Shown here in pieces: positions 38,445 through 48,070 of a stretch of DNA of 64,000 nucleotides. Origin of the DNA: Anaeromyxobacter dehalogenans 2CP-1 (GTDB lineage Bacteria; Myxococcota; Myxococcia; Myxococcales; Anaeromyxobacteraceae); NCBI RefSeq assembly GCF_000022145.1, contig NC_011891.1, positions 4,570,501 through 4,634,500 of the forward strand. Direction: 5' to 3'. A model generated the notes under the pieces. That model ran no database searches. It was given only the letters and a program-made list of their open reading frames with translations, and had not been told where the DNA came from. Within the stretch, counting starts at the first letter, position 1; every line of letters starts with the position of its first letter. The translations under genes were made by a program, and so were the position numbers.

Positions 38445-39404
38445 CTAGAGGAACAGATCGTCGACGTGGTCGAGCAGCGCGCGGGCGCGCCGCTGGGCCA
38501 GGATGTTGGCGAGCCGGTACCTCGGCTCGGCGTCCGGATCGGCGCGCACGACCTCCTCGAGGACGCGCGTGAACTCGGCCCGGTCCTGCTGCTGGACGAG
38601 GACGCCCTCCGCCCAGGAGACGAGCGGACCCAGCTTCTTGTTCATCGAGAGGGCGAGCGCCCGGTCCAGGTGCGCCCTGGCCCTCCCCGCCCCGCCGCCC
38701 TGGGCGGCGCTGCGGGTGGCGTCGTAGGAGACGAAGAACTCGTGGATCGCCCCCTCGCCCCATCGCTCGTCGAGCTCGAGCGCGCGCTCCATCATCGCGA
38801 TCGCGACCGGCAACTCGGCCACGAGCTGCATGTCGCCCTTGCCGTTCACGATGGCGAGCGTCCAGGCGGAGGCGGTCCAGTACAGCAGCGGGACGTCCTT
38901 CTTCTCGGCGCGCCGGAGCGCGCCCGCCACGTCGCGCCCGTCGCGGAGGCGGCGGGAGAGCTTCTCGTGGCGGACCTCCAGCCCGCGCAGCCCGTACTCG
39001 CGGGCGCGCAGGAAGAGCTTCTTCGCGCGGGCGCGGCCGGCGCGGGCCGCGTCGATGCGGCCGTCGAGGTCGGCCTGCTCGGCGTCCGCCTGCACGAACG
39101 CGTAGCCGTACTGGGTGAAGCTGCTGGTGAGCGCGGTGAGGAGCCCGACGTGCCGGGGGTTCTCCTCGAGGATCCCCTCCATCGTCTTCAGGCCGAACGG
39201 GACCGCGTCGCGCACCAGCTCCGGATCGTCGTCCGAGGCGTAGGAGGTGCCGCTCTGCGCGATCGCGTCCGCCGCGAAGGAGAGCGCGGCGCTCTTGCAC
39301 CCGGCGAGCGGCGGCAGCGTGACCGCCAGTATGAGGGCGACGTGTGTACGGTTCACGCGGGATGGCCCGTCCGCGGAGGGATCGTGATAAGCGTGGGTAC
39401 TCAT
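38445..39404 (-). CDS. TatT-like TRAP-associated lipoprotein
   Basis: A 319-aa protein with a lipobox LPPLAGC around residues 30-36. The mature part is helical TPR-like repeats (ARAKKLFLRAREYGLRGLEV, VAIAMMERALELDERWGEGA, RARAHLDRALALSMNKKLG). It matches the TRAP-associated T-component (TatT) described first in Treponema, a trimeric partner of the solute-binding protein. GGAGG lies 7 nt before the ATG at 39404; a GTG at 39356 would give a more usual signal length but has no ribosome-binding site. Confidence 0.82.
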   Translation of the reverse strand: MSTHAYHDPSADGPSRVNRTHVALILAVTLPPLAGCKSAALSFAADAIAQSGTSYASDDDPELVRDAVPFGLKTMEGILEENPRHVGLLTALTSSFTQYGYAFVQADAEQADLDGRIDAARAGRARAKKLFLRAREYGLRGLEVRHEKLSRRLRDGRDVAGALRRAEKKDVPLLYWTASAWTLAIVNGKGDMQLVAELPVAIAMMERALELDERWGEGAIHEFFVSYDATRSAAQGGGAGRARAHLDRALALSMNKKLGPLVSWAEGVLVQQQDRAEFTRVLEEVVRADPDAEPRYRLANILAQRRARALLDHVDDLFL

Positions 39405-39406
39405 AG

Positions 39407-41296
39407 ATGCCCCTCCGTGAGGGGTCAATCGACTTTCGCGTGACCGCCCCAACCATCTCCAGCCACGGCGATCCGGAAGCGCAGGGCACGCGCATCGAGC
39501 GCGGCCTCGTCACGTTCCTGCTCGTGACGATGATCCTGCTGCCGGCCGCCTCCACCGTGTCGCGGCGCCTCCTCGGCCGGGAGCTGCCCGGCTCGGCCGT
39601 GCTCGCGCAGCACATCACCCTCTGGGTGGGCTTCCTCGGAGCGATGCTCGCCACCGCGAGCGGACGCCACCTCGCCCTGTCCACGCTCGACGTCATCCCG
39701 GTCGGCTGGCCCCGCACCGCGGCCTGGTTCCTCGGCCAGGCCGTCTCCGCCGCGGTGACCGCGCTGCTCGCCTGGGCGTCGCTCGAGCTGGTCAAGGTGG
39801 AGTGGACCGGCTTCGGCCAGGTCGCGTTCGGCATCAAGGTGGCCTGGAGCCAGCTGGTGATGCCGGTGGGCTTCGCGATCATGGCGCTGCGCTTCGCGTG
39901 GCGTGCCGGCGCGCCGTGCGAGTCCCTCCGCTGCTGGGGGCTGCGCGTCGCCGCCGCGCTGATCGCCGCGGGCGCCTTCCTGCTCGGCTCGGCCGTGCCC
40001 GGCCCCGCGCTCACCTGGATCCTGTCGATCCTGGTGCTGCTCGCGTTCCTGCTGGGCGCGCCGGTGTTCGTGGCCATGGCAGGCCTCGCCATGGTCCTGT
40101 TCTTCCGCGACGCGGGCGATCCGATCGCCGTCGTCGCGGTCCCCACCGCCACGTTCAACCTGGTCTCGTCGGCCACGCTGCCCGCCATCCCGCTGCTCAC
40201 CGCGGCCGGCTACGTGCTCGCCGAGGGCGGCGCGGCGCGCCGGCTGGTGCGCGCGTACAAGGGGATCTTCGGGTGGATGCCGGGCGGCGTCGCGGTGATG
40301 GCGACGTTCGTCTGCGCGCTGTTCACCACCTTCACCGGCGCGTCCGGCGTCACCATCCTCGCGCTGGGCGGCCTGCTGCTCCCGGCGCTGCTCGAGGACG
40401 GCTACCCGGAGGACTTCTCGGTCGGCCTGGTCACGGCGGCCGGCTCGCTGGGCCTGCTGTTCCCGCCCTCGCTGCCGGTGATCCTCTACGGCGTGGTGGC
40501 GCAGGCGCCCATCGACCACCTGTTCATCGGCGGCCTGGTGCCGGGCCTGCTCATGATCGTCCTCGTGGCCGCGTACGGCGTCCTCGTGGGCGTCCGCTCC
40601 CGCGCGCCGCGGCAGGCGTTCCACCCGCGCGAGGCGCTCGCCGCGCTGTGGGACGCGAAGTGGGACCTCGGGCTCCCGACGCTCGTCGTCGTGGCGGTGG
40701 GGTCCGGGTTCGCCACGGTGGTGGAGGCCGCCGCGCTCGCCGCCGCCTACGCGCTGGTGGTGGAGCTGCTGGTGTTCCGCTCGATCGGCCCGGTCCGCGA
40801 CCTGCCGCGGGTGCTGGTCCACGCGTCCACGCTGGTCGGGAGCGTGGTGATCCTGCTCGGCACCGCGCTCGGCCTCACCTCCTGGTTCGTGGACGCGGAG
40901 ATCCCCACCCGGCTGGTGGAGTGGATGACGGCGCACGTGCACTCGCCGGCGCTCTTCCTGCTCATGCTGAACGCGGTGCTGCTGGTGCTCGGCAGCGTGC
41001 TCGAGATCTACTCGGCCATCGTGGTGCTGGCGCCGCTGGTCGCGCCGCTCGGCGTCGCGTACGGCATCGAGCCCATCCACCTCGGCGTGGTGTTCCTCGC
41101 GAACCTCGAGCTCGGGTTCCTGTTCCCGCCCATGGGGCTCAACCTGTTCCTGTCGGCCTCGCGGTTCAACAAGCCGCTGCCGTACCTGTACCGGAAGGCG
41201 TTCCCGTTCCTGCTCATCATGAGCGCGGGCGTCCTCGCCATCACCTACCTGCCGGCCATCACCACCGGCGTGGTGGAGCTGCTGGCGCGGGACTAG
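39407..41296 (+). CDS. TRAP transporter fused DctQM permease
   Basis: A 629-aa membrane protein with about 16 helices. The first about 180 residues are a DctQ small permease (FLGAMLATASGRHLALSTLD), fused to a DctM large permease (AGYVLAEGGAARRLVRAYKG, FTGASGVTILALGGLLLPAL, LGLLFPPSLPVILYGVVAQ). It imports the DctP-bound solute with sodium or protons. The ATG at 39407 begins 2 bp from the divergent TatT ATG; GTG 39440 is an alternative that would leave room for regulation. The stop shares CTAG with the convergent PAP2 gene. Confidence 0.92.
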   Translation: MPLREGSIDFRVTAPTISSHGDPEAQGTRIERGLVTFLLVTMILLPAASTVSRRLLGRELPGSAVLAQHITLWVGFLGAMLATASGRHLALSTLDVIPVGWPRTAAWFLGQAVSAAVTALLAWASLELVKVEWTGFGQVAFGIKVAWSQLVMPVGFAIMALRFAWRAGAPCESLRCWGLRVAAALIAAGAFLLGSAVPGPALTWILSILVLLAFLLGAPVFVAMAGLAMVLFFRDAGDPIAVVAVPTATFNLVSSATLPAIPLLTAAGYVLAEGGAARRLVRAYKGIFGWMPGGVAVMATFVCALFTTFTGASGVTILALGGLLLPALLEDGYPEDFSVGLVTAAGSLGLLFPPSLPVILYGVVAQAPIDHLFIGGLVPGLLMIVLVAAYGVLVGVRSRAPRQAFHPREALAALWDAKWDLGLPTLVVVAVGSGFATVVEAAALAAAYALVVELLVFRSIGPVRDLPRVLVHASTLVGSVVILLGTALGLTSWFVDAEIPTRLVEWMTAHVHSPALFLLMLNAVLLVLGSVLEIYSAIVVLAPLVAPLGVAYGIEPIHLGVVFLANLELGFLFPPMGLNLFLSASRFNKPLPYLYRKAFPFLLIMSAGVLAITYLPAITTGVVELLARD

Positions 41297-42036
41297 CGCG
41301 CCGGCGCGCGGGCCGGCCAGCCCTCGCGCAGCGCGAACACCGCCAGCGTCACGGCGTACGCGCCGGCCACGTCGATGGTGTAGTGCAGGTGCGCGAGGAA
41401 CACCGACGCGACCACCAGCACGTGGCCCACGAGCGCCGGCCAGCGCAGGCGCGGCCACCGCCACACGTAGAGCAGGAGCAGGAACGTGGTGGCGGTGTGG
41501 CCGGAGAAGAACAGGTCCTTGGTGAGGTACGCGCGCATCGAGCCGTTCGCGAACACCTGCCACGGCGAGAGGAGCTGCACGTACGCGTCCCAGGGGGCGT
41601 GCCCGGAGATCCCGGGGCCGGCGCGCGCCGGGTCGGGCGCGCCCAGGCCGGTCATCGCGATGGTGGCGCCGCGGAGCAGCGACACGATCGCGCCAGCCAC
41701 GTTGTAGCGGACGAAGGTGCGCGGCGAGATCCAGAGCAGCGCGGCGGCCACCGGCAGGTAGATGCCCAGCCAGAGCACGTAGTTCCCGCGCGCCACCCAC
41801 TCGACGTAGGGGACGTGCGCGAGCAGGAGGTCGGGCAGCGCGGCGGGCGCGGGGCGGAGCTCGTTCCAGACCGCGGCCGCGGTCATGGCGGCGTAGCTCG
41901 CCAGGCGCAGCGCGAGCGCGAGCAGCACCGCGGCCCAGGCGGCGCGCAGGGCGGGCCACCCGCCCTTGGCCGGCGGCGGCGCGCTCGCGGACGGGGCGAG
42001 CCGCGCGGGCTCGGGCTGGGGCGACGGGGCGGCCAT
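41293..42036 (-). CDS. PAP2_C / sphingomyelin-synthase-like membrane phosphotransferase
   Basis: A 247-aa protein with six predicted membrane helices after a Pro/Ala-rich cytosolic N-terminus. The catalytic set KDLFFSGHTATT and HLHYTIDVAGAY matches the PAP2_C pattern of sphingomyelin synthases and related lipid phosphatases/phosphotransferases (two His plus Asp). Its bacterial substrate is unknown. A TATACA hexamer ends 8 nt before the ATG and no Shine-Dalgarno is present. Confidence 0.75.
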   Translation of the reverse strand: MAAPSPQPEPARLAPSASAPPPAKGGWPALRAAWAAVLLALALRLASYAAMTAAAVWNELRPAPAALPDLLLAHVPYVEWVARGNYVLWLGIYLPVAAALLWISPRTFVRYNVAGAIVSLLRGATIAMTGLGAPDPARAGPGISGHAPWDAYVQLLSPWQVFANGSMRAYLTKDLFFSGHTATTFLLLLYVWRWPRLRWPALVGHVLVVASVFLAHLHYTIDVAGAYAVTLAVFALREGWPARAPAR

Positions 42037-42044
42037 GGCGGGGG

Positions 42045-42050
42045 TGTATA
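42045..42050 (-). promoter_or_regulatory. -10-like TATACA before the PAP2_C gene
   Basis: TATACA on the minus strand ends 8 nt upstream of ATG 42036; the intervening bases are CCCCCGCC, with no ribosome-binding site. Leaderless candidate. Confidence 0.45.
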
Positions 42051-42106
42051 GAGCACGCCGCCGGCCGGGGCACCAGCCACCCACGGCGCCCTCCGCCGAC
42101 GTGGGT

Positions 42107-42112
42107 TACAAT
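42107..42112 (+). promoter_or_regulatory. -10-like TACAAT before the BI-1 gene
   Basis: TACAAT ends 6 nt before ATG 42119 in an otherwise GC-rich gap of 82 bp. No Shine-Dalgarno. Leaderless candidate. Confidence 0.45.
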
Positions 42113-42118
42113 CCGTCC

Positions 42119-42829
42119 ATGTCCTTCGACTCCCCGTCCCGCTTCCCGGCCCGCGAGCAGGTGCTCGTCCGCGGCGCCTCCGACGTCGAGCGCCGCTTCA
42201 TGTCGGCGGTCTACCGCTGGATGACGCTGGGGCTCGGCGTCACCGCGCTGGTCGCGACTGCGGTGGCGAGCTCCGAGACGCTCCTCCTCGCCATCGTCGG
42301 GAACCGGATCCTGTTCTACGGGCTGATCCTGGGCGAGCTGGCGCTCGTGATCTGGATCTCCGCCGCGGTGAACCGGCTCCCGGCGGCGGCCGCGGGCGGG
42401 CTGTTCCTGCTCTACTCCGCGATCAACGGCGCGACGCTCTCGGTGGTGCTGCTCGTCTACACCGGGGCGTCGGTGGGGATCGCGTTCCTCACCACCGCCG
42501 GCACGTTCGCGGCGATGAGCGTCTACGGCACGGTCACCCGGCGCGACCTCACCGGCTGGGGGAGCTTCCTGTTCATGGGGCTCATCGGGATCGTGATCGC
42601 GAGCCTCGCGAACCTGTTCTTCCGGTCCGACATGATCTCGTGGGTGGTGTCGTGCGCGGGCGTGCTGGTCTTCACCGGCCTCACCGCCTACGACACCCAG
42701 AAGCTCCGCGCGTACGCGCGCGCGGGGGGCGGCGCGGCGGCGGCGCCGGTGAGCGGCGCGCTCTCGCTCTACCTCGACTTCGTGAACCTGTTCCTGTCGC
42801 TGCTGCGGCTGTTCGGGAACCGGCGCTAG
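42119..42829 (+). CDS. Bax inhibitor-1 / YccA family membrane protein
   Basis: A 236-aa protein with seven membrane helices. Family marks are FMSAVYRWMTLGLGVTALVA at the start, LFLLYSAINGATLSVVLLVY, and TGLTAYDTQKLRAYAR near the end, with the paired Asp environment of the pH-sensitive calcium-leak channel. E. coli relatives modulate FtsH or calcium leak. It is divergent from the PAP2_C gene. Confidence 0.92.
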   Translation: MSFDSPSRFPAREQVLVRGASDVERRFMSAVYRWMTLGLGVTALVATAVASSETLLLAIVGNRILFYGLILGELALVIWISAAVNRLPAAAAGGLFLLYSAINGATLSVVLLVYTGASVGIAFLTTAGTFAAMSVYGTVTRRDLTGWGSFLFMGLIGIVIASLANLFFRSDMISWVVSCAGVLVFTGLTAYDTQKLRAYARAGGGAAAAPVSGALSLYLDFVNLFLSLLRLFGNRR

Positions 42830-42830
42830 C

Positions 42831-43682
42831 TCAGGCCGGTGTCCCGCCGTCGGGCCCGGCCCCGGCGAGCGTCCGCAGCAGCTTCGGGCGCACGCCGGTG
42901 GCCGCGAGCAGCGCGTCCAGCCGCGCCTGCGCGTCGCGCGACGTGGCCCGGACCTTCTTCCCGAGGATGAGCTCGTTCTTCACCGAGTGCTCCCAGCCGG
43001 TGAGCTCGGTGACGGTCACCTTGTAGCCGTGCGCCTCGAGCGCCAGCGCGCGGAGCACGTTGGTGAGGTGCGAGCCGAACTCGCGCCGGTGCCAGGCGTG
43101 CGCGAACAGCGGCGCGAGCAGCGGCGAGGGCTCCTTCGCCTCGTCGAGCTGCCGCGCCACCTCGGCCTGGCAGCAGGGGACCACCGCCACGTGGTCGGCG
43201 CCGTGCCGGATCGCGAGCGCGAGCGCGTCGTCGGTGGCGGTGTCGCAGGCGTGCAGCGCGGTGACGAGGTTGACCCGCTCCGGCACCGGCGCGGCGTCGA
43301 TGGGCGCCTCCACGAACGAGAGCCGGTCGAAGCCGAGGCGCGCGGCGCGCTCGGCGCCGGCCTTCGCGAGGTCGGGGCGCGACTCGAGCGCGAGGAGCCG
43401 GCCCTTGCCGGCCGGCCCGAGGAACAGCTCGTACAGGATGAAGCCGAGGTAGCTCTTGCCGGCCCCGCAGTCCACCACCACCGGATCGCCGAAGCGCCCG
43501 AGCACGTCGTCGAGCGCGGGGGCGAGCAGGTTCGCGAGGTGGTTCACCTGCTTCAGCTTCCGGAGGCTGTCGGCGTTGAGATCGCCCTGCCGGGTGAGCA
43601 GGTGCAGCTCCTTCAACAGCGCCGGGGACGTGCCCGGGAGCAGCTCGCGGCGGACCGCCTCACCCTTCACCTGCCTTCGCAT
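42831..43682 (-). CDS. SAM-dependent methyltransferase (Methyltransf_32-like)
   Basis: A 283-aa protein. The N-terminal helices (LTRQGDLNADSLRKLKQVNH) lead to a Rossmann methylase with VVVDCGAGKSYLGFILYELF, LLALESRPDLA, VNLVTALHACDTATDDALAL and a PCCQAE loop. This order matches the Methyltransf_32 (RRNAD1/METTL25-type) family, whose substrate in bacteria is unknown. The stop is 1 bp from the BI-1 stop, in convergent orientation. Confidence 0.8.
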   Translation of the reverse strand: MRRQVKGEAVRRELLPGTSPALLKELHLLTRQGDLNADSLRKLKQVNHLANLLAPALDDVLGRFGDPVVVDCGAGKSYLGFILYELFLGPAGKGRLLALESRPDLAKAGAERAARLGFDRLSFVEAPIDAAPVPERVNLVTALHACDTATDDALALAIRHGADHVAVVPCCQAEVARQLDEAKEPSPLLAPLFAHAWHRREFGSHLTNVLRALALEAHGYKVTVTELTGWEHSVKNELILGKKVRATSRDAQARLDALLAATGVRPKLLRTLAGAGPDGGTPA

Positions 43683-43773
43683 GGCGAGGTTCTAACCCGG
43701 CGGCGCCGCGGGCGGAACCTCGGGGCACGCCCGAGGCGTTGACGGGGGCGGCGGGGCGGAAGAAGGTCGGCGG

Positions 43774-44604
43774 GTGACCGCTCTCAGCCCTCCCTCGCCG
43801 GACCGCGCGCCCGCGCGCGCCTACCTCTCCCGCCCCGGCCCGTGGCTGGTGGCCCACCGCGGCGGCAGCGCGCTCGCCCCGGAGAACACGCTCGTCGCGT
43901 TCGACCGGGCGGTCGCCCTCGGCGCGGACGCGCTCGAGATCGACGTGCGCCGCACCGCCGACGGCGCGGTGGTGGTGTTCCACGACGACGACACCGCGCG
44001 CCTCACCGGCGTGCCGGGGACCATCGAGGCGCGGACGCTCGAGGAGGTGGGGCGGCTCGACGCGGCGTTCGGGTTCACGCCGGACGGGGGGGCGACGCGG
44101 CCGCTCCGTGGGAAGGGGGTGCGGGTGCCGACGCTGGCGGAGGTGCTGGCGCGGTATCCGGGGCTGCGGCTGAACATCGACGCGAAGCCGGACGAGGCCG
44201 CGCTGGCGGAGGCGCTGGCGCGGGAGATCCGGGCCGCGGGGGCGGAGGACCGCGTGTGCGTCGGGTCGTTCTTCGACGCGCAGGCGGAGCGGCTCGCGCC
44301 GCTGTTGCCCGGGTGCGCGCGGTACCTGCCGGAGCAGGCGGCGACGTGCCACGTGATGGCGGCGCTGTCGGGGCAGGCGGCGGAGGGGTGTCCATCCGGC
44401 TACGACGTCGCGGATCTGCCGCATCGGATGGGGGAGATCGAGGTGGTGTGCCCGAAGGTCGTCGAGCACTTCCACGGGCTGGGGATTCCGGTGCACGTGT
44501 GGACGGTGGACGATCCGGTCGAGATGGGGGAGCTGCTCGCGCTCGGGGTGGATGGGATCGTCACCGATCGGCCGGATCTGTTGGCGAGGGTGTTGGGGAG
44601 GTAG
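43774..44604 (+). CDS. glycerophosphodiester phosphodiesterase
   Basis: A 276-aa GDPD-family TIM barrel. Catalytic block LVAHRGGSALAPENTLVAF (His28, Arg29, Glu37), ALEIDVRRTADGAVVVFHDD, and a C-terminal PVHVWTVDDPVEM are all present. It hydrolyses glycerophosphodiesters to glycerol-3-phosphate. It starts at GTG. No signal peptide, so cytosolic. The second half of the gene switches to G-ending codons and runs into the G-rich intergenic stretch downstream. Confidence 0.92.
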   Translation: MTALSPPSPDRAPARAYLSRPGPWLVAHRGGSALAPENTLVAFDRAVALGADALEIDVRRTADGAVVVFHDDDTARLTGVPGTIEARTLEEVGRLDAAFGFTPDGGATRPLRGKGVRVPTLAEVLARYPGLRLNIDAKPDEAALAEALAREIRAAGAEDRVCVGSFFDAQAERLAPLLPGCARYLPEQAATCHVMAALSGQAAEGCPSGYDVADLPHRMGEIEVVCPKVVEHFHGLGIPVHVWTVDDPVEMGELLALGVDGIVTDRPDLLARVLGR

Positions 44605-44708
44605 CTCCCGGTAGATGGGCTGCGGGGCTGCTGGGTTGACCGGAAGAGGAGCTGGAAGTGGGCAGCGGGCCGGCGGGGCGGGCCTTGTTGGCCGCGAGCG
44701 GCGGCGCA

Positions 44709-44727
44709 GGATCGGCTTGCGAGAAGC
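44709..44727. repeat. 19-bp motif shared with the 11.5-kb region
   Basis: GGATCGGCTTGCGAGAAGC matches 11547-11565 with one mismatch. Both copies lie in G-rich non-coding DNA, about 50-65 bp before a tandem array, in the same orientation. The stretch 44605-44777 is otherwise G-rich with no gene. Confidence 0.5.
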
Positions 44728-44777
44728 CTGTGGGGCGTGGCGGGGCTGGCGGTCGGTGGCCGCGGTCGTGTGGTGCC

Positions 44778-44902
44778 GCTCATGGTGAGCCGCCGGAATT
44801 CCCCTCGCGGTGAGCCGCGGGAATTCCGCTCATGGTGGGCCACCCGAACTCCGCTCATGGTGAGCCGCTGGAGTTCCGCTCATGGTGAGCCCCGTCGAAC
44901 CA
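44778..44902. repeat. five-copy 25-bp tandem array
   Basis: Units begin at 44778, 44803, 44828, 44853 and 44878 with exact 25-bp spacing. The consensus is GCTCATGGTGAGCC followed by GCYGGAATTCC. Each contains the partial palindrome GCTCAtggTGAGC. The last unit ends CCCCGTCGAACC and runs into ATGAGCGAGGTCGAAC, which extends the symmetry. It lies 255 bp upstream of the HNH gene; 44903-45156 has no gene. Confidence 0.8.
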
Positions 44903-45156
44903 TGAGCGAGGTCGAACTCTCGGTGAGCGACCGCTTGCGGCCCAACGGGAACGCGCTCCTCACTTGACGCGCCATTCACTGTAAGGCGAACCCGCGGTCC
45001 TGGGCGCACGGAAACGCCGCCCAGAACGCACGGCCTCGTGCCTGCGCCTCGCGCCGTCGTTCCGAGCGCTTCTGCGACCCCTCCCTGCTCTTCTCGCGCG
45101 TGCGGGCTTCTGCGTGCGTCCGGCGAGGGCTCGGAAACCCGTGAGAGAGTGGTCGC

Positions 45157-46300
45157 ATGGACACTGCGCGTGAACTCTCGGATCGGCTCGCCGCCCTCCT
45201 TCGCCGTGAGCGCTCGGCGCTCGCAGAATTCCTGGTCGCGCTCGCGGGCTTCGACGCGCGGCGCGCGTGGGCGGAGCTGGGGTACGCCTCGCTATTCCAC
45301 TACCTGCACCGTGAGCTGGGGCTGTCGAAGGGCTCGGCGCAGTACCGCAAGGTCGCGGCGGAGCTCATCCAGGCGGTCCCGGCCATCGTCGAGCCGCTGC
45401 GGAACGGGCGGCTCTGCTTCACGACCGTCATCGAGGTGGCGCGGGTGGTCACGGCGGAGAACTGGGAGGCGGTGCTGCCGCGGTTCTACGGGCTGTCGCG
45501 GCATGAGGCGGCGAAGGTGGTCGCCGCATTGGCGCCGCATCCGGCGCCGCCGGTTCGAACGGTCCTCACGGCGGTGCGTGCGCCTGCTGGTTCAACTGTT
45601 GAACTGGCCACCCCTGCGGTGACCTCTGGTTCAACTGTTGAACTGGCCGCCACGGGGGTGACCGCTGGTTCAACTGTTAAACCGATGGTCCCGCGAGAGA
45701 CGTCTGGTTCAACTGTTGAACCACGGGGCCCTGCGATGACCTTGGTGGCCCTGGCGTCGTCTCCCCGTTCCACGGACCTCTCCCCGCTCACGGCGGACCG
45801 TCAGCGGCTCCACGTGACGGTAAGTGAATGTTTCGTGCGCAAGCTGGGGCGACTGAGGGATCTCCGCCCGGACCTCTCCGACGACGCGCTCCTCGAGGCG
45901 GCGGTGGATCTGCTGCTGGCGAAGGCTGAGAAGCGCGTCGGCGCGCTCACGGACCGGCCTCGGGGCGGCGTGCGTCCCGGTCAGGCCGATCGCGTCCCCG
46001 CCCACGTTCGCCGCGAGGTCTGGCGGCGGGATGGCGGGTGCTGCCAGTGGCGGTTGGCGAACGGGGAGCTCTGCGGCTCCACGCACGCGCTGCAGCTCGA
46101 CCACGTCGTTCCGCGGGCGCGGGGCGGCGAGTCCACCGCGGCCAACCTTCGCGTGCTCTGTGCGGCGCACAACCTCGAGGCGGCGCGGCTCGTGTTCGGG
46201 GACGCGTGGATGGGCAGGTACACCAAGGGCCGGCGCGATGGGGATCGGGCCGGCCCTGCGGTGGTTCGCTATCTGTCCGGCGATCCGCGGGACTTGGCGC

Positions 46301-46317
<17 letters not shown>
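45157..46317 (+). CDS. DUF222/HNH endonuclease with in-frame palindromic linker
   Basis: A 386-aa protein. Residues 1-125 resemble the DUF222 (13E12-type) domain (WAELGYASLFHYLHRELGLS, NGRLCFTTVIEVARVV). The C-terminus (about 275-355) is an HNH nuclease: VPAHVRREVWRRDGGCCQW, LQLDHVVPRARGG, NLRVLCAAHN. Between them a linker of four 13-residue repeats (GSTVELATPAVTS type) is encoded by palindromic DNA at 45589-45722. Such proteins are often selfish or mobile genes; the target is unknown. The end overlaps the convergent ABC-F gene by 17 bp. Confidence 0.85.
45589..45722. repeat. four 17-bp palindromes at 39-bp period inside the HNH gene
   Basis: GGTTCAACTGTTGAACC or one-base variants start at 45589, 45628, 45667 and 45706. 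Each is an 8-bp inverted repeat around one base, separated by 22-bp spacers that differ in sequence. The 39-bp period keeps the frame, encoding GSTVE at each palindrome. The palindromes are much lower in G+C than the surrounding gene. A shorter GTTCGAAC palindrome lies just upstream at 45553. Confidence 0.9.
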
Positions 46318-47902
<1,585 letters not shown>

Positions 47903-48033
47903 GGGAGCGGCGCCTTCTTAACGGATCTCCGGAAGTTTTGCGAGGCGGATCGCGGACTTCACTGGGCGCGCCGCGCGCCTCCCCGCCGCCGCGCGGGCCC
48001 CGGATGCGCGCCGTCCCGGAGGGCACTCCGCGC

Positions 48034-48062
48034 TCGACCGCGCGCCGGGGCGCAGGTACGCT
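48034..48062 (+). promoter_or_regulatory. probable MFS gene promoter
   Basis: TCGACC (48034-48039) and TACGCT (48057-48062) are 17 bp apart; the -10-like box ends 8 nt before the GTG start, with no Shine-Dalgarno. Confidence 0.4.
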
Positions 48063-48070
48063 GCCGCACC

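Noticed and set aside
39400..39428. Minus-strand promoter TTGACC-17 bp-TATGAG for the TatT-like gene
   Set aside because: A good GGAGG site in front of ATG 39404 lies within this sequence, so the hexamers would overlap the ribosome-binding site and start codon; it would only work if translation began at GTG 39356.
45589..45722. CRISPR array
   Set aside because: Repeats are only 17 bp with 22-bp spacers, lie inside a reading frame and keep it, and no cas gene is nearby.
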